Shown here one piece after another: positions 6,969-14,031 of a DNA stretch of 27,585 bases (positions are counted from its first letter, which is position 1; each line of letters opens with the position of its first letter). The DNA comes from JAVBMP01 sp031552195 (lineage in GTDB: Bacteria; Desulfobacterota; Desulfovibrionia; Desulfovibrionales; Desulfovibrionaceae). The translations under genes and the position numbers were made by a program. The stretch covers positions 1-27,585 of the forward strand of contig JAVBMT010000034.1 of the NCBI GenBank assembly GCA_031552195.1. Reading direction: 5' to 3'. The notes below the pieces were generated by a model. The model saw nothing but the letters and a program-made list of their open reading frames with translations. It had not been told where the DNA came from and searched no databases.

Positions 6969-8015
6969 TCAGGCCGAAGGTCCGCTTGCAGGCGGTTTGC
7001 GGGCGTACGTTCCACAAACCACCGGGCAGCGGCAATAACGCCCAGCCTCCAGCTCAAGCAGCTCGGGCATGGCTTCACGGCACGAAGGCTCCACTTTCGG
7101 GCAACGGCTGGAAAAAGCGCATCCGGGCGGCCTGGCCCAAGGCTGGGGAACAACCCCGCCTATGGCTTGCAAGCGCTTTCTCCGCCCGGCCGGGTCAAGC
7201 CGGGGCCTGGACCGGATCAAGCCCTCGGTGTATGGGTGACGCGGTTCGCGCAGCACGGCCGGGGTGGCCCCGGATTCCACTATCCTTCCGGCATACATAA
7301 CCGCTATTTGGTCGGAAAAACGCCCCACAACGTCCAGGTCGTGAGTGATAAGCAGCATGGAGCCGGAAAGGGAATCCACCAGATTGCGCATCAGGCGCAG
7401 GATCTGGCCCTGCAAGCTGGCGTCAAGCGCGGTGGTCGGCTCGTCGGCTATCAGGAGGCGGGGCCGGCAGGCCAGAGCCTGCGCGATCATCACCCTCTGC
7501 CGCATCCCGCCGCTCATCTGGTGCGGAAATTCATCGTAACGCCTGGCGTGGTCCGGCATTCCAACGGCCCGCATCAGCTCAACGGCGCTTTGCCGCGCTT
7601 CCCGGCGGCTTAGTCCGGCATGCAGGAGCAACGGCTCCGCTATCTGGTCGCCCACGCTCAAAACCGGGTTCAGGGCCGTCATCGGGTCTTGGAACACCAT
7701 GCCAACAAGCGCGCCGCGCACCCTGCTCAAGTCTTTGCCGGCCAACGACAAAAGGTCAAGCGTCAATCCGCCGGGTTCGGGACGGAAAAACGCCCGGCCT
7801 GAAAGCAGGCGGCTCGGAGGCTGCGGCAAAAGGCTCAGCAGGGAAAGCGCGGTCACGCTTTTGCCGCAGCCGGATTCCCCGACCAGGCAAAGGGTTTCGC
7901 CCCTGCGCAACGCGAAGCCGACCCCATCGACAGCGTTATACGGCCCGCGTTCGCCGCTGAAAGCCACCCGCAGGTCTTCAACCTCGAGAAGAACGTCACT
8001 GTTTCCGGTCCGCAT
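6969..8015 (-). CDS. Orphan dipeptide/oligopeptide ABC transporter ATP-binding protein (DppD/OppD type)
   Basis: A 348-residue ATPase of the peptide/nickel importer family. It has Walker A G46-E-S-G-C-G-K-S53, the Q-loop at Q109, the signature M167-S-G-G-M171 (variant of LSGGQ), Walker B ending in D191-E192 and the H-loop H225. The C-terminal oligopeptide-transporter region (about 258-334) carries cysteines C299, C305, C312, C328, C330 and C334, in the pattern seen in DppD/OppD-type subunits. The ATG at 8015 follows GGAGAGG. Such ATPases normally pair with DppF/OppF and two permeases; none are adjacent, since the flanks are a repeat element and a divergent unit. It may serve a transporter encoded elsewhere. 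It has its own promoter-like sequence. Confidence 0.9.
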   Translation of the reverse strand: MRTGNSDVLLEVEDLRVAFSGERGPYNAVDGVGFALRRGETLCLVGESGCGKSVTALSLLSLLPQPPSRLLSGRAFFRPEPGGLTLDLLSLAGKDLSRVRGALVGMVFQDPMTALNPVLSVGDQIAEPLLLHAGLSRREARQSAVELMRAVGMPDHARRYDEFPHQMSGGMRQRVMIAQALACRPRLLIADEPTTALDASLQGQILRLMRNLVDSLSGSMLLITHDLDVVGRFSDQIAVMYAGRIVESGATPAVLREPRHPYTEGLIRSRPRLDPAGRRKRLQAIGGVVPQPWARPPGCAFSSRCPKVEPSCREAMPELLELEAGRYCRCPVVCGTYARKPPASGPSA

Positions 8016-8059
8016 TATCCTCTCCGCAAGTCCGCCGCAGCCGGCGTTCAGTCCGTAAA

Positions 8060-8088
8060 AGAATGCTGGTTCCCTTCCGGATAGTCAA
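8060..8088 (-). promoter_or_regulatory. Putative promoter of the orphan DppD-type ATPase gene
   Basis: On the minus strand TTGACT (8088 to 8083) is followed by a 17-base spacer and CATTCT (8065 to 8060), with an A-rich tract just upstream. The -35 box is good and the -10 is weak. It lies back to back with the plus-strand promoter at 8109-8137; the two -35 boxes are only 20 bases apart, so one regulator could control both. Confidence 0.4.
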
Positions 8089-8108
8089 GATTTTTTCTCG
8101 TTCGCATC

Positions 8109-8137
8109 TTGACGCCCGCCTCATCCCAATACATAAT
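8109..8137 (+). promoter_or_regulatory. Sigma70 promoter of the 8187-9740 unit
   Basis: TTGACG (8109-8114), a 17-base spacer and CATAAT (8132-8137) make a near-consensus promoter, 50 bases before the chosen start of the first small gene. The open frame can be extended back to a TTG at 8109, but that TTG is part of the -35 box, which argues for the later start. Confidence 0.6.
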
Positions 8138-8186
8138 ACAAAAAGACCGTAATTGTAACTGTTTTATGCAGCAGCGCAGGGTAACC

Positions 8187-8501
8187 ATGCTTGTGGAAGA
8201 ACTTATAGTCGCTGAACGCCCGGCCGTTCCGTTTTCAGTTGAAGTTTCCGGCACGCGTTTTTCGCCGGACCTCAGGCAGGACGCGCCAGGCGCGTTTTTG
8301 CCCTATACTTCTCTGGTCGGCCGCGTCATTGACGATGGAAACGCCTTGAAAGAAACCGCCATGCTGGATTTCTGGGAAGGTTTCTCCACCCGCCTGCACT
8401 ATGGCCAAACCCCTTACGGCACAATCGCCTCCGCCATTCCCAGCAGCACCCTGCGCCTGCCGGAAAGGCGTTCCGGCTCTCTGGTGGCCGTTTCCATCTG
8501 A
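8187..8501 (+). CDS. Small protein of unknown function
   Basis: I do not recognise this 104-residue protein. I start it at the ATG at 8187, which has AGGG 6 bases upstream; the ATG at 8166 lacks a comparable site. The sequence is soluble, with no signal peptide or membrane helix, no cysteines and no obvious catalytic motif. The first half looks beta-rich and the end (about 74-104) is Ser/Thr/Arg-rich. Codon third positions are G/C-rich as in neighbouring genes, and a good promoter precedes it, which support it being real. It is followed after 51 bases by a second unknown gene and then an amino acid binding-protein gene, so a role linked to uptake is possible but unproven. Confidence 0.6.
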   Translation: MLVEELIVAERPAVPFSVEVSGTRFSPDLRQDAPGAFLPYTSLVGRVIDDGNALKETAMLDFWEGFSTRLHYGQTPYGTIASAIPSSTLRLPERRSGSLVAVSI

Positions 8502-8552
8502 CGCCTCGCCCGACATCATAATTTTCCGTTTTGCCAAGGAGTTTCGCTTTCT

Positions 8553-8927
8553 ATGGAAAAACCCCGCATGCCGATGAAAATACGCTATGAATATGAGCAA
8601 AACCAGGACTTGCGCCTGAATTATGCCCATGGCGTATGGGGCGGGCTGAACGCCCACGGTGAAGTCGAGATGAATTTCTACACGGAAAGCGAAAAACTGC
8701 CTCCTTTTTCCGAATGCGCCATCCTTCCCGACGGCAACCTGGGCGAGGAAGTCGCCCCTTTTGATGAAAACGTGCAGATTATAGCGCGGCGCATACACTC
8801 CAAGGTGTTGCTGAATTATCATGCCGCCCGTTCCGTGCTGGAATGGCTGGAGGAAAAAGTGGAACTTCTCGAACAGCAGGAAGCTTTTTCCGGAATTATC
8901 GACGATGGCTACGGAATGGCCCAGTAA
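8553..8927 (+). CDS. Small protein of unknown function, perhaps DUF3467-like
   Basis: A 124-residue acidic, soluble protein. Residues about 9-45 form alternating polar and hydrophobic strands. Residues 75-110 are a strand followed by a long amphipathic helix. This order, a beta part and then a helix following a segment like ARRIHSKVLLNYHAA (78-92), loosely resembles small DUF3467 proteins, but I cannot confirm it without a profile search. The ATG at 8553 has AAGGAG 11 bases upstream, a little far; the ATG at 8568 is an alternative. No signal peptide, cysteine motif or nucleotide-binding loop is visible. It lies between the other unknown gene and the binding-protein gene (63 bases downstream) on the same strand. 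Confidence 0.72.
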   Translation: MEKPRMPMKIRYEYEQNQDLRLNYAHGVWGGLNAHGEVEMNFYTESEKLPPFSECAILPDGNLGEEVAPFDENVQIIARRIHSKVLLNYHAARSVLEWLEEKVELLEQQEAFSGIIDDGYGMAQ

Positions 8928-8990
8928 GCGTTTTTTCCTCCGCTTGAAGGCGTAAGACAAAAATATTCACCCATAAGGAGCATTATAGTA

Positions 8991-9740
8991 ATGAAAAAAA
9001 TTATTTTCAGCCTCGCCCTGGCCTCGGTTCTGACCCTTAGCGGAGCGGCCCTGGCCGCGCAAAAGTATATTAACGGCATTGACGCCAACTACCCGCCGTT
9101 CGCCTACATCGACGAAAAAGGAAAACCGGCCGGCTTTGACGTTGACTCTATGAACTGGATCGCCAAAACCATGGGCTTTACCGTTAAGCATCAGCCAATG
9201 GACTGGAGCGGCATTGTGGCCAGCCTGCTGGCCAAGAAAATCGACATGGTGTGTTCCGGCATGAGCATGTCTCCGGAACGCAAGGAAGTGGTGAACTTTT
9301 CAGACCCTTACTATGTTGTGAAAAAATTCCTGCTGGTGCAGAAAAGCAGCGCGCTGACCAAACAGGACCTGCTCACCGGCAAGAAAAAGCTCGGCGTACA
9401 GCAGGGCACCAACGAAGCCAAATGGCTTGAAGACAACGCCAAGCCCAACAACTGGAACTATGAGCTCCGTTATTACGAAAACCCCCTGCTGGCGGTTGAA
9501 GACCTGGTCAACGGCCGCATAGACGGCGCCGCCATAGACTCCGCCCCGGCCAACGAGGCCATGAACACCGGCGGCAAGCCGGTCAAGGTTGCAGGCGAAT
9601 TCGCTGAATCAGACGAATTCGGCGTGGCCGTGCGCAAAGAAGACAAAGAACTTCTCGCCAAAATCAACGAAGGCTACAAAAAACTGAAGGCCGACCCCTA
9701 CTGGAAAGAATTGCACGTCAAGTACAATGTAGCCCAATAA
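8991..9740 (+). CDS. Polar amino acid ABC transporter, periplasmic binding protein
   Basis: This 249-residue SBP_bac_3 family protein captures an amino acid in the periplasm and delivers it to the permeases encoded just downstream. A Sec signal peptide occupies residues 1-22 (Lys-rich start, hydrophobic core, cleavage after L21-A22). The mature start has the family pattern of the HisJ/GlnH/FliY group (G29-I-D-A-N-Y-P-P-F37), and the middle S-x-M-S-x-E-R-K-E, D-P-Y-Y segment matches the ligand-site region. The exact substrate cannot be read from sequence. AAGGAG lies 11 bases before the ATG. A strong terminator follows directly, separating it from the permease genes. Confidence 0.93.
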   Translation: MKKIIFSLALASVLTLSGAALAAQKYINGIDANYPPFAYIDEKGKPAGFDVDSMNWIAKTMGFTVKHQPMDWSGIVASLLAKKIDMVCSGMSMSPERKEVVNFSDPYYVVKKFLLVQKSSALTKQDLLTGKKKLGVQQGTNEAKWLEDNAKPNNWNYELRYYENPLLAVEDLVNGRIDGAAIDSAPANEAMNTGGKPVKVAGEFAESDEFGVAVRKEDKELLAKINEGYKKLKADPYWKELHVKYNVAQ

Positions 9741-9761
9741 CCGGCCTTTCCGCCTTTCCTG

Positions 9762-9790
9762 AAAGCCCGGCCTCAGGCCGGGCTTTCTTC
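9762..9790 (+). terminator. Rho-independent terminator after the binding-protein gene
   Basis: A perfect 11-bp stem (AAAGCCCGGCC at 9762-9772 with GGCCGGGCTTT at 9776-9786, loop TCA) ends in a T-rich run. It lies 21 bases after the stop of the amino acid binding protein. Partial read-through here would give more binding protein than membrane complex. Confidence 0.88.
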
Positions 9791-9870
9791 ACGTCCGCCG
9801 CTGAAAAGCGCCTTCGCGGCATTTTGCGAGTGAAAGTTCCGCATGCCCCCGCCCGCCGGAGCGAGCCGGC

Positions 9871-9911
9871 ATTGCCGCCGCGGCTCCGCCATGGCGGTCC
9901 GTTCCGGCAAT
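9871..9911. promoter_or_regulatory. Nested palindromes upstream of the permease genes (possible operator)
   Basis: ATTGCCG (9871-9877) pairs with CGGCAAT (9905-9911), enclosing a perfect 12-base palindrome, CCGCCATGGCGG (9886-9897). It lies about 75 bases upstream of a TATAAT box. It could be a protein-binding site or an RNA hairpin. No cognate regulator gene is in the window. Confidence 0.35.
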
Positions 9912-9986
9912 AGCCTGTTTTAATTGCCAAACCGATTCGGCTTTGTTTTTTTGCCGATTTCTGCTATCAGTTGCGCTACGTTACGA

Positions 9987-9992
9987 TATAAT
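9987..9992 (+). promoter_or_regulatory. Putative -10 box for the permease-ATPase-permease unit
   Basis: A perfect TATAAT lies 25 bases before the permease start at 10017, in a 276-base gap that begins with a terminator. I find no good -35 hexamer at 16-18 bases, so an activator would be needed if this is a promoter. Confidence 0.35.
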
Positions 9993-10016
9993 GAATGAAA
10001 ACAGCCCGAAACGACG

Positions 10017-10685
10017 ATGTATGAAACCCTTGCCAAAATAGCCGTAAGCCTGCCCTATATCGCGCAAGGCTCTTTCATCACGCTGGGCATTGTGTTCGCC
10101 GCAATGTTCGTCGGGCTGCTCATGGGCGTTCCGCTTGCCGTGGCGCAGGTTTACGGCAGGCGCTGGGCCAGCGGGCTGGTCAGCCTTTACGTCTGGTTTT
10201 TCCGCGGCACCCCCATTCTGGTTCTGCTTTTTCTTTTCTATTTCGGCCTGTTTCCGCTTCTCGGCCTGAACATGCCGGGTTTTGCGGCCGCCTGCGCGGT
10301 GTTGGGCTTTACCAGCGCATCTTACCAGTCGCAAATTTTCCGGGGGGGCATACTCTCAATTCCCAAAGGACAGCTCAAGGCTGCCCGCGCCCTCGGCATG
10401 AGCGATTTTCAAGCCATACGCCACATCATTCTGCCTCAGGCCCTGCGCATATCCATTCCGGCCTGGTCTAACGAATACTCCATAATCCTGAAAGATTCGG
10501 CCCTGGCTTTTGTCATCGGCGCGCAAGACGTCATGGCCCGCGCGCATTTCGTGGCCTCGCGCACCAGCGCTCCGCTGGAGTTTTTCGCCTGCGCCGGGGT
10601 GATTTACCTGCTTATAACCATAGCCGGCGTGCAGCTGCTGCGCGTGCTTGAACGCAAACTGCGCATACCGGGCTACGCGCGCTAA
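10017..10685 (+). CDS. Amino acid ABC transporter permease (HisM/HisQ type)
   Basis: This 222-residue inner membrane protein has about five transmembrane helices. The conserved cytoplasmic EAA loop, which docks the ATPase, is at about 117-145 (A-R-A-L-G-M ... I-I-L-P-Q-A). The segment F62-R-G-T-P66 is typical of polar amino acid permeases. It forms a heterodimer with the permease encoded at 11481, around the ATPase encoded between them. The ATG at 10017 has no strong ribosome site, only a purine-rich stretch. It ends 20 bases before the ATPase gene. The specific amino acid is not evident. Confidence 0.93.
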   Translation: MYETLAKIAVSLPYIAQGSFITLGIVFAAMFVGLLMGVPLAVAQVYGRRWASGLVSLYVWFFRGTPILVLLFLFYFGLFPLLGLNMPGFAAACAVLGFTSASYQSQIFRGGILSIPKGQLKAARALGMSDFQAIRHIILPQALRISIPAWSNEYSIILKDSALAFVIGAQDVMARAHFVASRTSAPLEFFACAGVIYLLITIAGVQLLRVLERKLRIPGYAR

Positions 10686-10705
10686 TTCATTCCTGAGGAC
10701 GCAAA

Positions 10706-11488
10706 ATGACGAATGCCGTAAACGCCCCGCAAAACCCCATTCCCGTTCTGGAGGTTCAGGGCATAAGCGTCACCCTCGGGGAACGCAAGATACTCGACAA
10801 CGTTTCCCTTCCGCTTTACCGGGGCCAGCTCAAAGTGCTTATCGGCCCTTCCGGAGCGGGAAAAAGCACCCTCCTCCAGTGTATAAACTGCCTTATCCCG
10901 CCTGATTCCGGCACAATCGTCCTTGAAGGCAGAACCCTGAACAGGGGCAGCCGCCTTGAGCTGAACAAATTCCGCCAGCAGGTCGGCATGATTTTTCAGG
11001 ATTTCAACCTTTTCGATCACATGAGCGCCCTGGAGAATGTTTCCATAGCCCTGCGCAAGGTGCGCGGCATGAGCAAGGCGGAAGCCAGGAAACGGGCCAT
11101 GGACGAGCTTGACAAGGTCGGGCTTTCCAGCCGGTCCGGCCTTTACCCGGCCGAACTGTCAGGCGGGCAAAAACAGCGCGTGGCCATTGCCCGCGCCCTG
11201 GCCATGGACCCTAAAGTCATACTGCTGGACGAGCCTACTTCCGCCCTTGACCCCGAACTGGTGGGCGAGGTGCTCGGGGTCATCCGCAACCTGGCCAAAG
11301 GCGGCATGACCATGCTGATGGCCACCCACCAGATGGACTTCGCGCGCGCCCTGGCCACGGAAATTCTCTTCATGGAGCACGGGGTGATCATTGAATCCGG
11401 TTCTCCGGCTGAACTGCTGGCCCCCGGTTCCGGCACGCGCACCAGCGATTTTTGCTCTCGCCTCGCGCAGGAGTTGGACGGTGAATGA
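10706..11488 (+). CDS. Amino acid ABC transporter ATP-binding protein (GlnQ/HisP type)
   Basis: A 260-residue ATPase that powers the importer. Walker A is G47-P-S-G-A-G-K-S54, the Q-loop is at Q98, the signature L151-S-G-G-Q155 is intact, Walker B ends in D175-E176, and the H-loop is in the A-T-H-Q segment near 210. It belongs to the polar amino acid family, in keeping with the flanking permeases. The ATG follows GAGGACG. Its last 8 bases overlap the start of the second permease gene, so translation of the two is coupled. Confidence 0.96.
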   Translation: MTNAVNAPQNPIPVLEVQGISVTLGERKILDNVSLPLYRGQLKVLIGPSGAGKSTLLQCINCLIPPDSGTIVLEGRTLNRGSRLELNKFRQQVGMIFQDFNLFDHMSALENVSIALRKVRGMSKAEARKRAMDELDKVGLSSRSGLYPAELSGGQKQRVAIARALAMDPKVILLDEPTSALDPELVGEVLGVIRNLAKGGMTMLMATHQMDFARALATEILFMEHGVIIESGSPAELLAPGSGTRTSDFCSRLAQELDGE

Positions 11489-12149
11489 ACTTGAATTCCT
11501 GATTTCCCGCATTCTGCCGCCCCTGACCAGGGGGGCCTGGGTAACGCTCGCCCTGATCGCCCCTTCGGCCGTGTTGGGGTTTATGGGCGGAGTCGCGCTT
11601 GGCGTGCTGCGGGTTTTCGCTCCCGCCTGGCTGAAAAAGCTCGGCAACGTTTACACCGCCCTTTTCCGCGGGGTGCCGCTGGTTATCCAGCTCATGCTGG
11701 TTTATTACGCCCTGCCCAGAATCGGCATCTACTTCTCGCCTTTCGGCGCGGCGGTTACCTGCTTTGCGCTGTGCAGCACGGCTTACCATTCCGAATACAT
11801 ACGCGGGGCGCTGCTTTCCATACGCAGCGGCCAGATGAAGGCCGGCCTGGCGCTGGGCATGAGCCGGGCGCAGATGGTCGTTTCCGTGGTCATACCCCAG
11901 GCGTTGCGCCGCGCCCTGCCCGGCTGCGGCAACGAAATAATCTACCTGATAAAATATTCCTCGCTGGCCTATGTCATAACCTGCGTGGAGCTTACCGGAG
12001 AAGCGAAAAACCTGGCCGGCAATCTTTACCGCTTCAGCGAAATTTTCTTTGTGGCCGGCGCATACTATCTGCTCTTCACGACCGTAGCCTCACTAATCCT
12101 GCGCTGGCTGGAAAAAAAGACCTATATACCGGGTTTCGGAAATAGCTGA
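11481..12149 (+). CDS. Amino acid ABC transporter permease, second subunit
   Basis: This 222-residue inner membrane permease pairs with the one at 10017. I start it at the GTG at 11481, which has GGAG 8 bases upstream and overlaps the ATPase stop (11486-11488) by 8 bases; the open frame runs further back but inside the ATPase gene. It has about five transmembrane helices, the L-F-R-G-V-P segment near residue 57 and an EAA loop (I-R-S-G-Q-M-K-A-G-L-A-L-G-M ... V-I-P-Q-A) near 112-140. It is the last gene of the transporter and is followed by a terminator-like hairpin. Confidence 0.94.
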   Translation: MNELEFLISRILPPLTRGAWVTLALIAPSAVLGFMGGVALGVLRVFAPAWLKKLGNVYTALFRGVPLVIQLMLVYYALPRIGIYFSPFGAAVTCFALCSTAYHSEYIRGALLSIRSGQMKAGLALGMSRAQMVVSVVIPQALRRALPGCGNEIIYLIKYSSLAYVITCVELTGEAKNLAGNLYRFSEIFFVAGAYYLLFTTVASLILRWLEKKTYIPGFGNS

Positions 12150-12160
12150 CCGTTTTTCCG

Positions 12161-12186
12161 GGCGGGAACGCCCCGCCTGCTTTATT
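12161..12186 (+). terminator. Probable terminator of the amino acid importer operon
   Basis: GGCGGG (12161-12166) pairs with CCCGCC (12172-12177) around a 5-base loop, followed by a T-rich stretch (TGCTTTATT). It lies 12 bases after the second permease stop and before the DUF853 gene, which would then need its own promoter or read-through. Confidence 0.5.
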
Positions 12187-12214
12187 CGCCTTATACCATT
12201 TATACGGGTGGGTT

Positions 12215-13726
12215 ATGTACACTAACGATAAAAAAGCCATTATAGCCATGGCCGGGCAGGCGGAAATAGGGCTGCTGCCGCAAATGGCCAACCGGCACGG
12301 ACTTATCACCGGGGCGACCGGAACCGGAAAAACCGTAACCATGCAGAGCATGGCGGAAACCTTCAGCCAGATGGGCGTGCCCGTGTTCGCGGCCGACGTC
12401 AAAGGCGATCTTTCCGGGGTGGCCGCAACCGGGGGCAATAAAGAGAGCGTAAGAACCAGGGTGCATGATTACGGGCTTGAAGCCAAAGGTTTCGCCTTTC
12501 AGCCGTTTCCCGTGCAGTTCTGGGACGTGTTCGGCGAACAGGGCGCGCCGGTGCGGGCCACCGTGGCCGGCATGGGCCCCCTGCTTCTGGCCCGCCTGCT
12601 CCAGCTGAACGACACCCAGAGCGACGTGCTGGCCGTCGCGTTTAAAATAGCCCGTGATGAAAAACTCGAACTGGTCGACCTTAAAGACCTGCGCAAACTC
12701 TTGGAATATGCCGGGGCCAATTCCGCAAAATTCGCCACCGCTTACGGCAACATGCCCCCCGCAAGCATCGGGGCCATCCAGCGCAACCTGGTGGCCCTTG
12801 AGGAGCAGGGCGGAAACAGCTTTTTCGGCGAACCGAGCCTGCAAATAGATGATTTGATGCGCACCGAGGGCGAAAAAGGCGTTATAAACATTCTGGCCGC
12901 GGACAAGCTCATGAACGCGCCCCAAGTTTACACCACCTTTTTGCTCTGGCTTATGAGCAAGCTTTTCGAAGTGCTGCCGGAAGTGGGCGACCCGGAAAAA
13001 CCCAAGCTGGTGTTCTTTTTTGACGAAGCCCACCTGCTTTTTGACAACGCCGCCAAGCCCCTGCTGGAAAAGGTCGAGCAGGTGGTGCGCCTGATACGCT
13101 CCAAGGGCGTCGGGGTTTACTTCATCTCGCAAAGCCCGGGCGATATGCCGGATTCCGTTCTCGGGCAACTTGGCAACCGGGTGCAGCATGCCCTGCGCGC
13201 TTACACCCCTAAAGACCAGAAGGCCCTGAAAACAGCGGCCCAGTCTTTCCGGGCCAATCCGGATTTCGACACGGAGAAGGCCATTTCAGAATTGGGCACG
13301 GGCGAAGCGCTTATTTCGTTTTTAGACCATAAAGGCGCGCCGGTTCCGGTGGAACGGGCCTTCATCCTGCCTCCGCAGGGGCAACTCGGCCCGCTTGACG
13401 CCGCCAGGCGCGGCGCCATGATCCAATCGTCTCTGGTTTACCGCTGCTACTGCACGGCTCAAGACCGCGCAACGGCCTTTGAGGCCATTGCGGCCATACA
13501 GGCCGCCACTCCGGATGAGAAAACCCTGAAAGCCCAGGCCAGGGAAGCGGAAAAAGCGGCCAAAGAAGCGGAAAGAAACGCGAAGGAAGAGGAAAAGGCC
13601 AGGCTGCGCGAAGAAAAAGAAGAACAACGGGCCAGAGAAAAAAAGACCAAATTCGTGCTTGACCTTGGCAAATCCATCTTCGTGCCCCTGATCCGCCAGG
13701 CCTTCAAAGGCATGTTCAAGAAATAG
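12215..13726 (+). CDS. HerA-like DUF853 ATPase (YjgR family)
   Basis: A 503-residue P-loop ATPase of the HerA/FtsK superfamily. Walker A is G33-A-T-G-T-G-K-T40 and Walker B is K264-L-V-F-F-F-D-E271. Gln and Arg motifs appear at I305-S-Q-S and at R321 to R328 (H-A-L-R-A-Y). The family is annotated as a helicase or DNA-translocating ATPase, but its cellular task is not established. Residues about 430-478 form a highly charged Glu/Lys/Arg coiled coil, followed by a hydrophobic end (about 480-503, with V486-P-L-I), perhaps for membrane or partner contact. The ATG follows GGGTGGG. Downstream lie several inverted repeats and a convergent gene; no nuclease (NurA-like) partner is adjacent. Confidence 0.88.
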   Translation: MYTNDKKAIIAMAGQAEIGLLPQMANRHGLITGATGTGKTVTMQSMAETFSQMGVPVFAADVKGDLSGVAATGGNKESVRTRVHDYGLEAKGFAFQPFPVQFWDVFGEQGAPVRATVAGMGPLLLARLLQLNDTQSDVLAVAFKIARDEKLELVDLKDLRKLLEYAGANSAKFATAYGNMPPASIGAIQRNLVALEEQGGNSFFGEPSLQIDDLMRTEGEKGVINILAADKLMNAPQVYTTFLLWLMSKLFEVLPEVGDPEKPKLVFFFDEAHLLFDNAAKPLLEKVEQVVRLIRSKGVGVYFISQSPGDMPDSVLGQLGNRVQHALRAYTPKDQKALKTAAQSFRANPDFDTEKAISELGTGEALISFLDHKGAPVPVERAFILPPQGQLGPLDAARRGAMIQSSLVYRCYCTAQDRATAFEAIAAIQAATPDEKTLKAQAREAEKAAKEAERNAKEEEKARLREEKEEQRAREKKTKFVLDLGKSIFVPLIRQAFKGMFKK

Positions 13727-14031
13727 GCCGAGCGGACCTCGCCTTGCGCGCCATGCCTGCTAGTGTTTGTTTGCAAAACAAACACTAAAAAATCCGTCAG
13801 GATTTTGCGCCACTACATGTGGCGTGAGTTGGCTGTAAACCCCGCTTTTCAGCCAACGATCTTTGCAAAAATATCCTTTAAAATTATTTGTGGAATTTTT
13901 GCAATTAGACACTAGTTGCGGCAAGAATACGCGACACTCAAAGTTTCTTTTTTCAGATGCGCGGCGCGCCACGCGGTCCGCTTGCGGGCGCCGCATGCGC
14001 CTCGCCAGGAGCGCGTTCAAAATGAAAACCC
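13727..14031. repeat. Gene-free stretch with five consecutive inverted repeats
   Basis: Between two convergent genes I see five separate inverted repeats in 144 bases. They are TAGTGTTTGTTT/AAACAAACACTA (13761-13772 and 13776-13787, loop 3); AAAATCC/GGATTTT (13789-13795 and 13800-13806); CGCCAC/GTGGCG (13808-13813 and 13819-13824); GTTGGCTG/CAGCCAAC (13828-13835 and 13850-13857); and TTGCAAAAAT/ATTTTTGCAA (13863-13872 and 13895-13904). None has the T-run of a standard terminator in the right place, except loosely. The remainder (about 13950-14010) is GC-rich. No gene is supported. It could act as a bidirectional terminator or be a composite repeat. Confidence 0.6.

Noticed and set aside
8235..8960. 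A 241-residue minus-strand frame
   Set aside because: It is antisense to the two small genes, has a His/Phe/Gln-rich shadow composition and lacks a good ribosome site.
12200..13189. A 329-residue minus-strand frame
   Set aside because: It is antisense to the DUF853 ATPase, whose Walker motifs make the plus strand the coding one.
13828..13857. Possible integron attC site in the hairpin cluster
   Set aside because: The arms do not match the RYYYAAC/GTTRRRY core sites in the right order, and there is no integrase.
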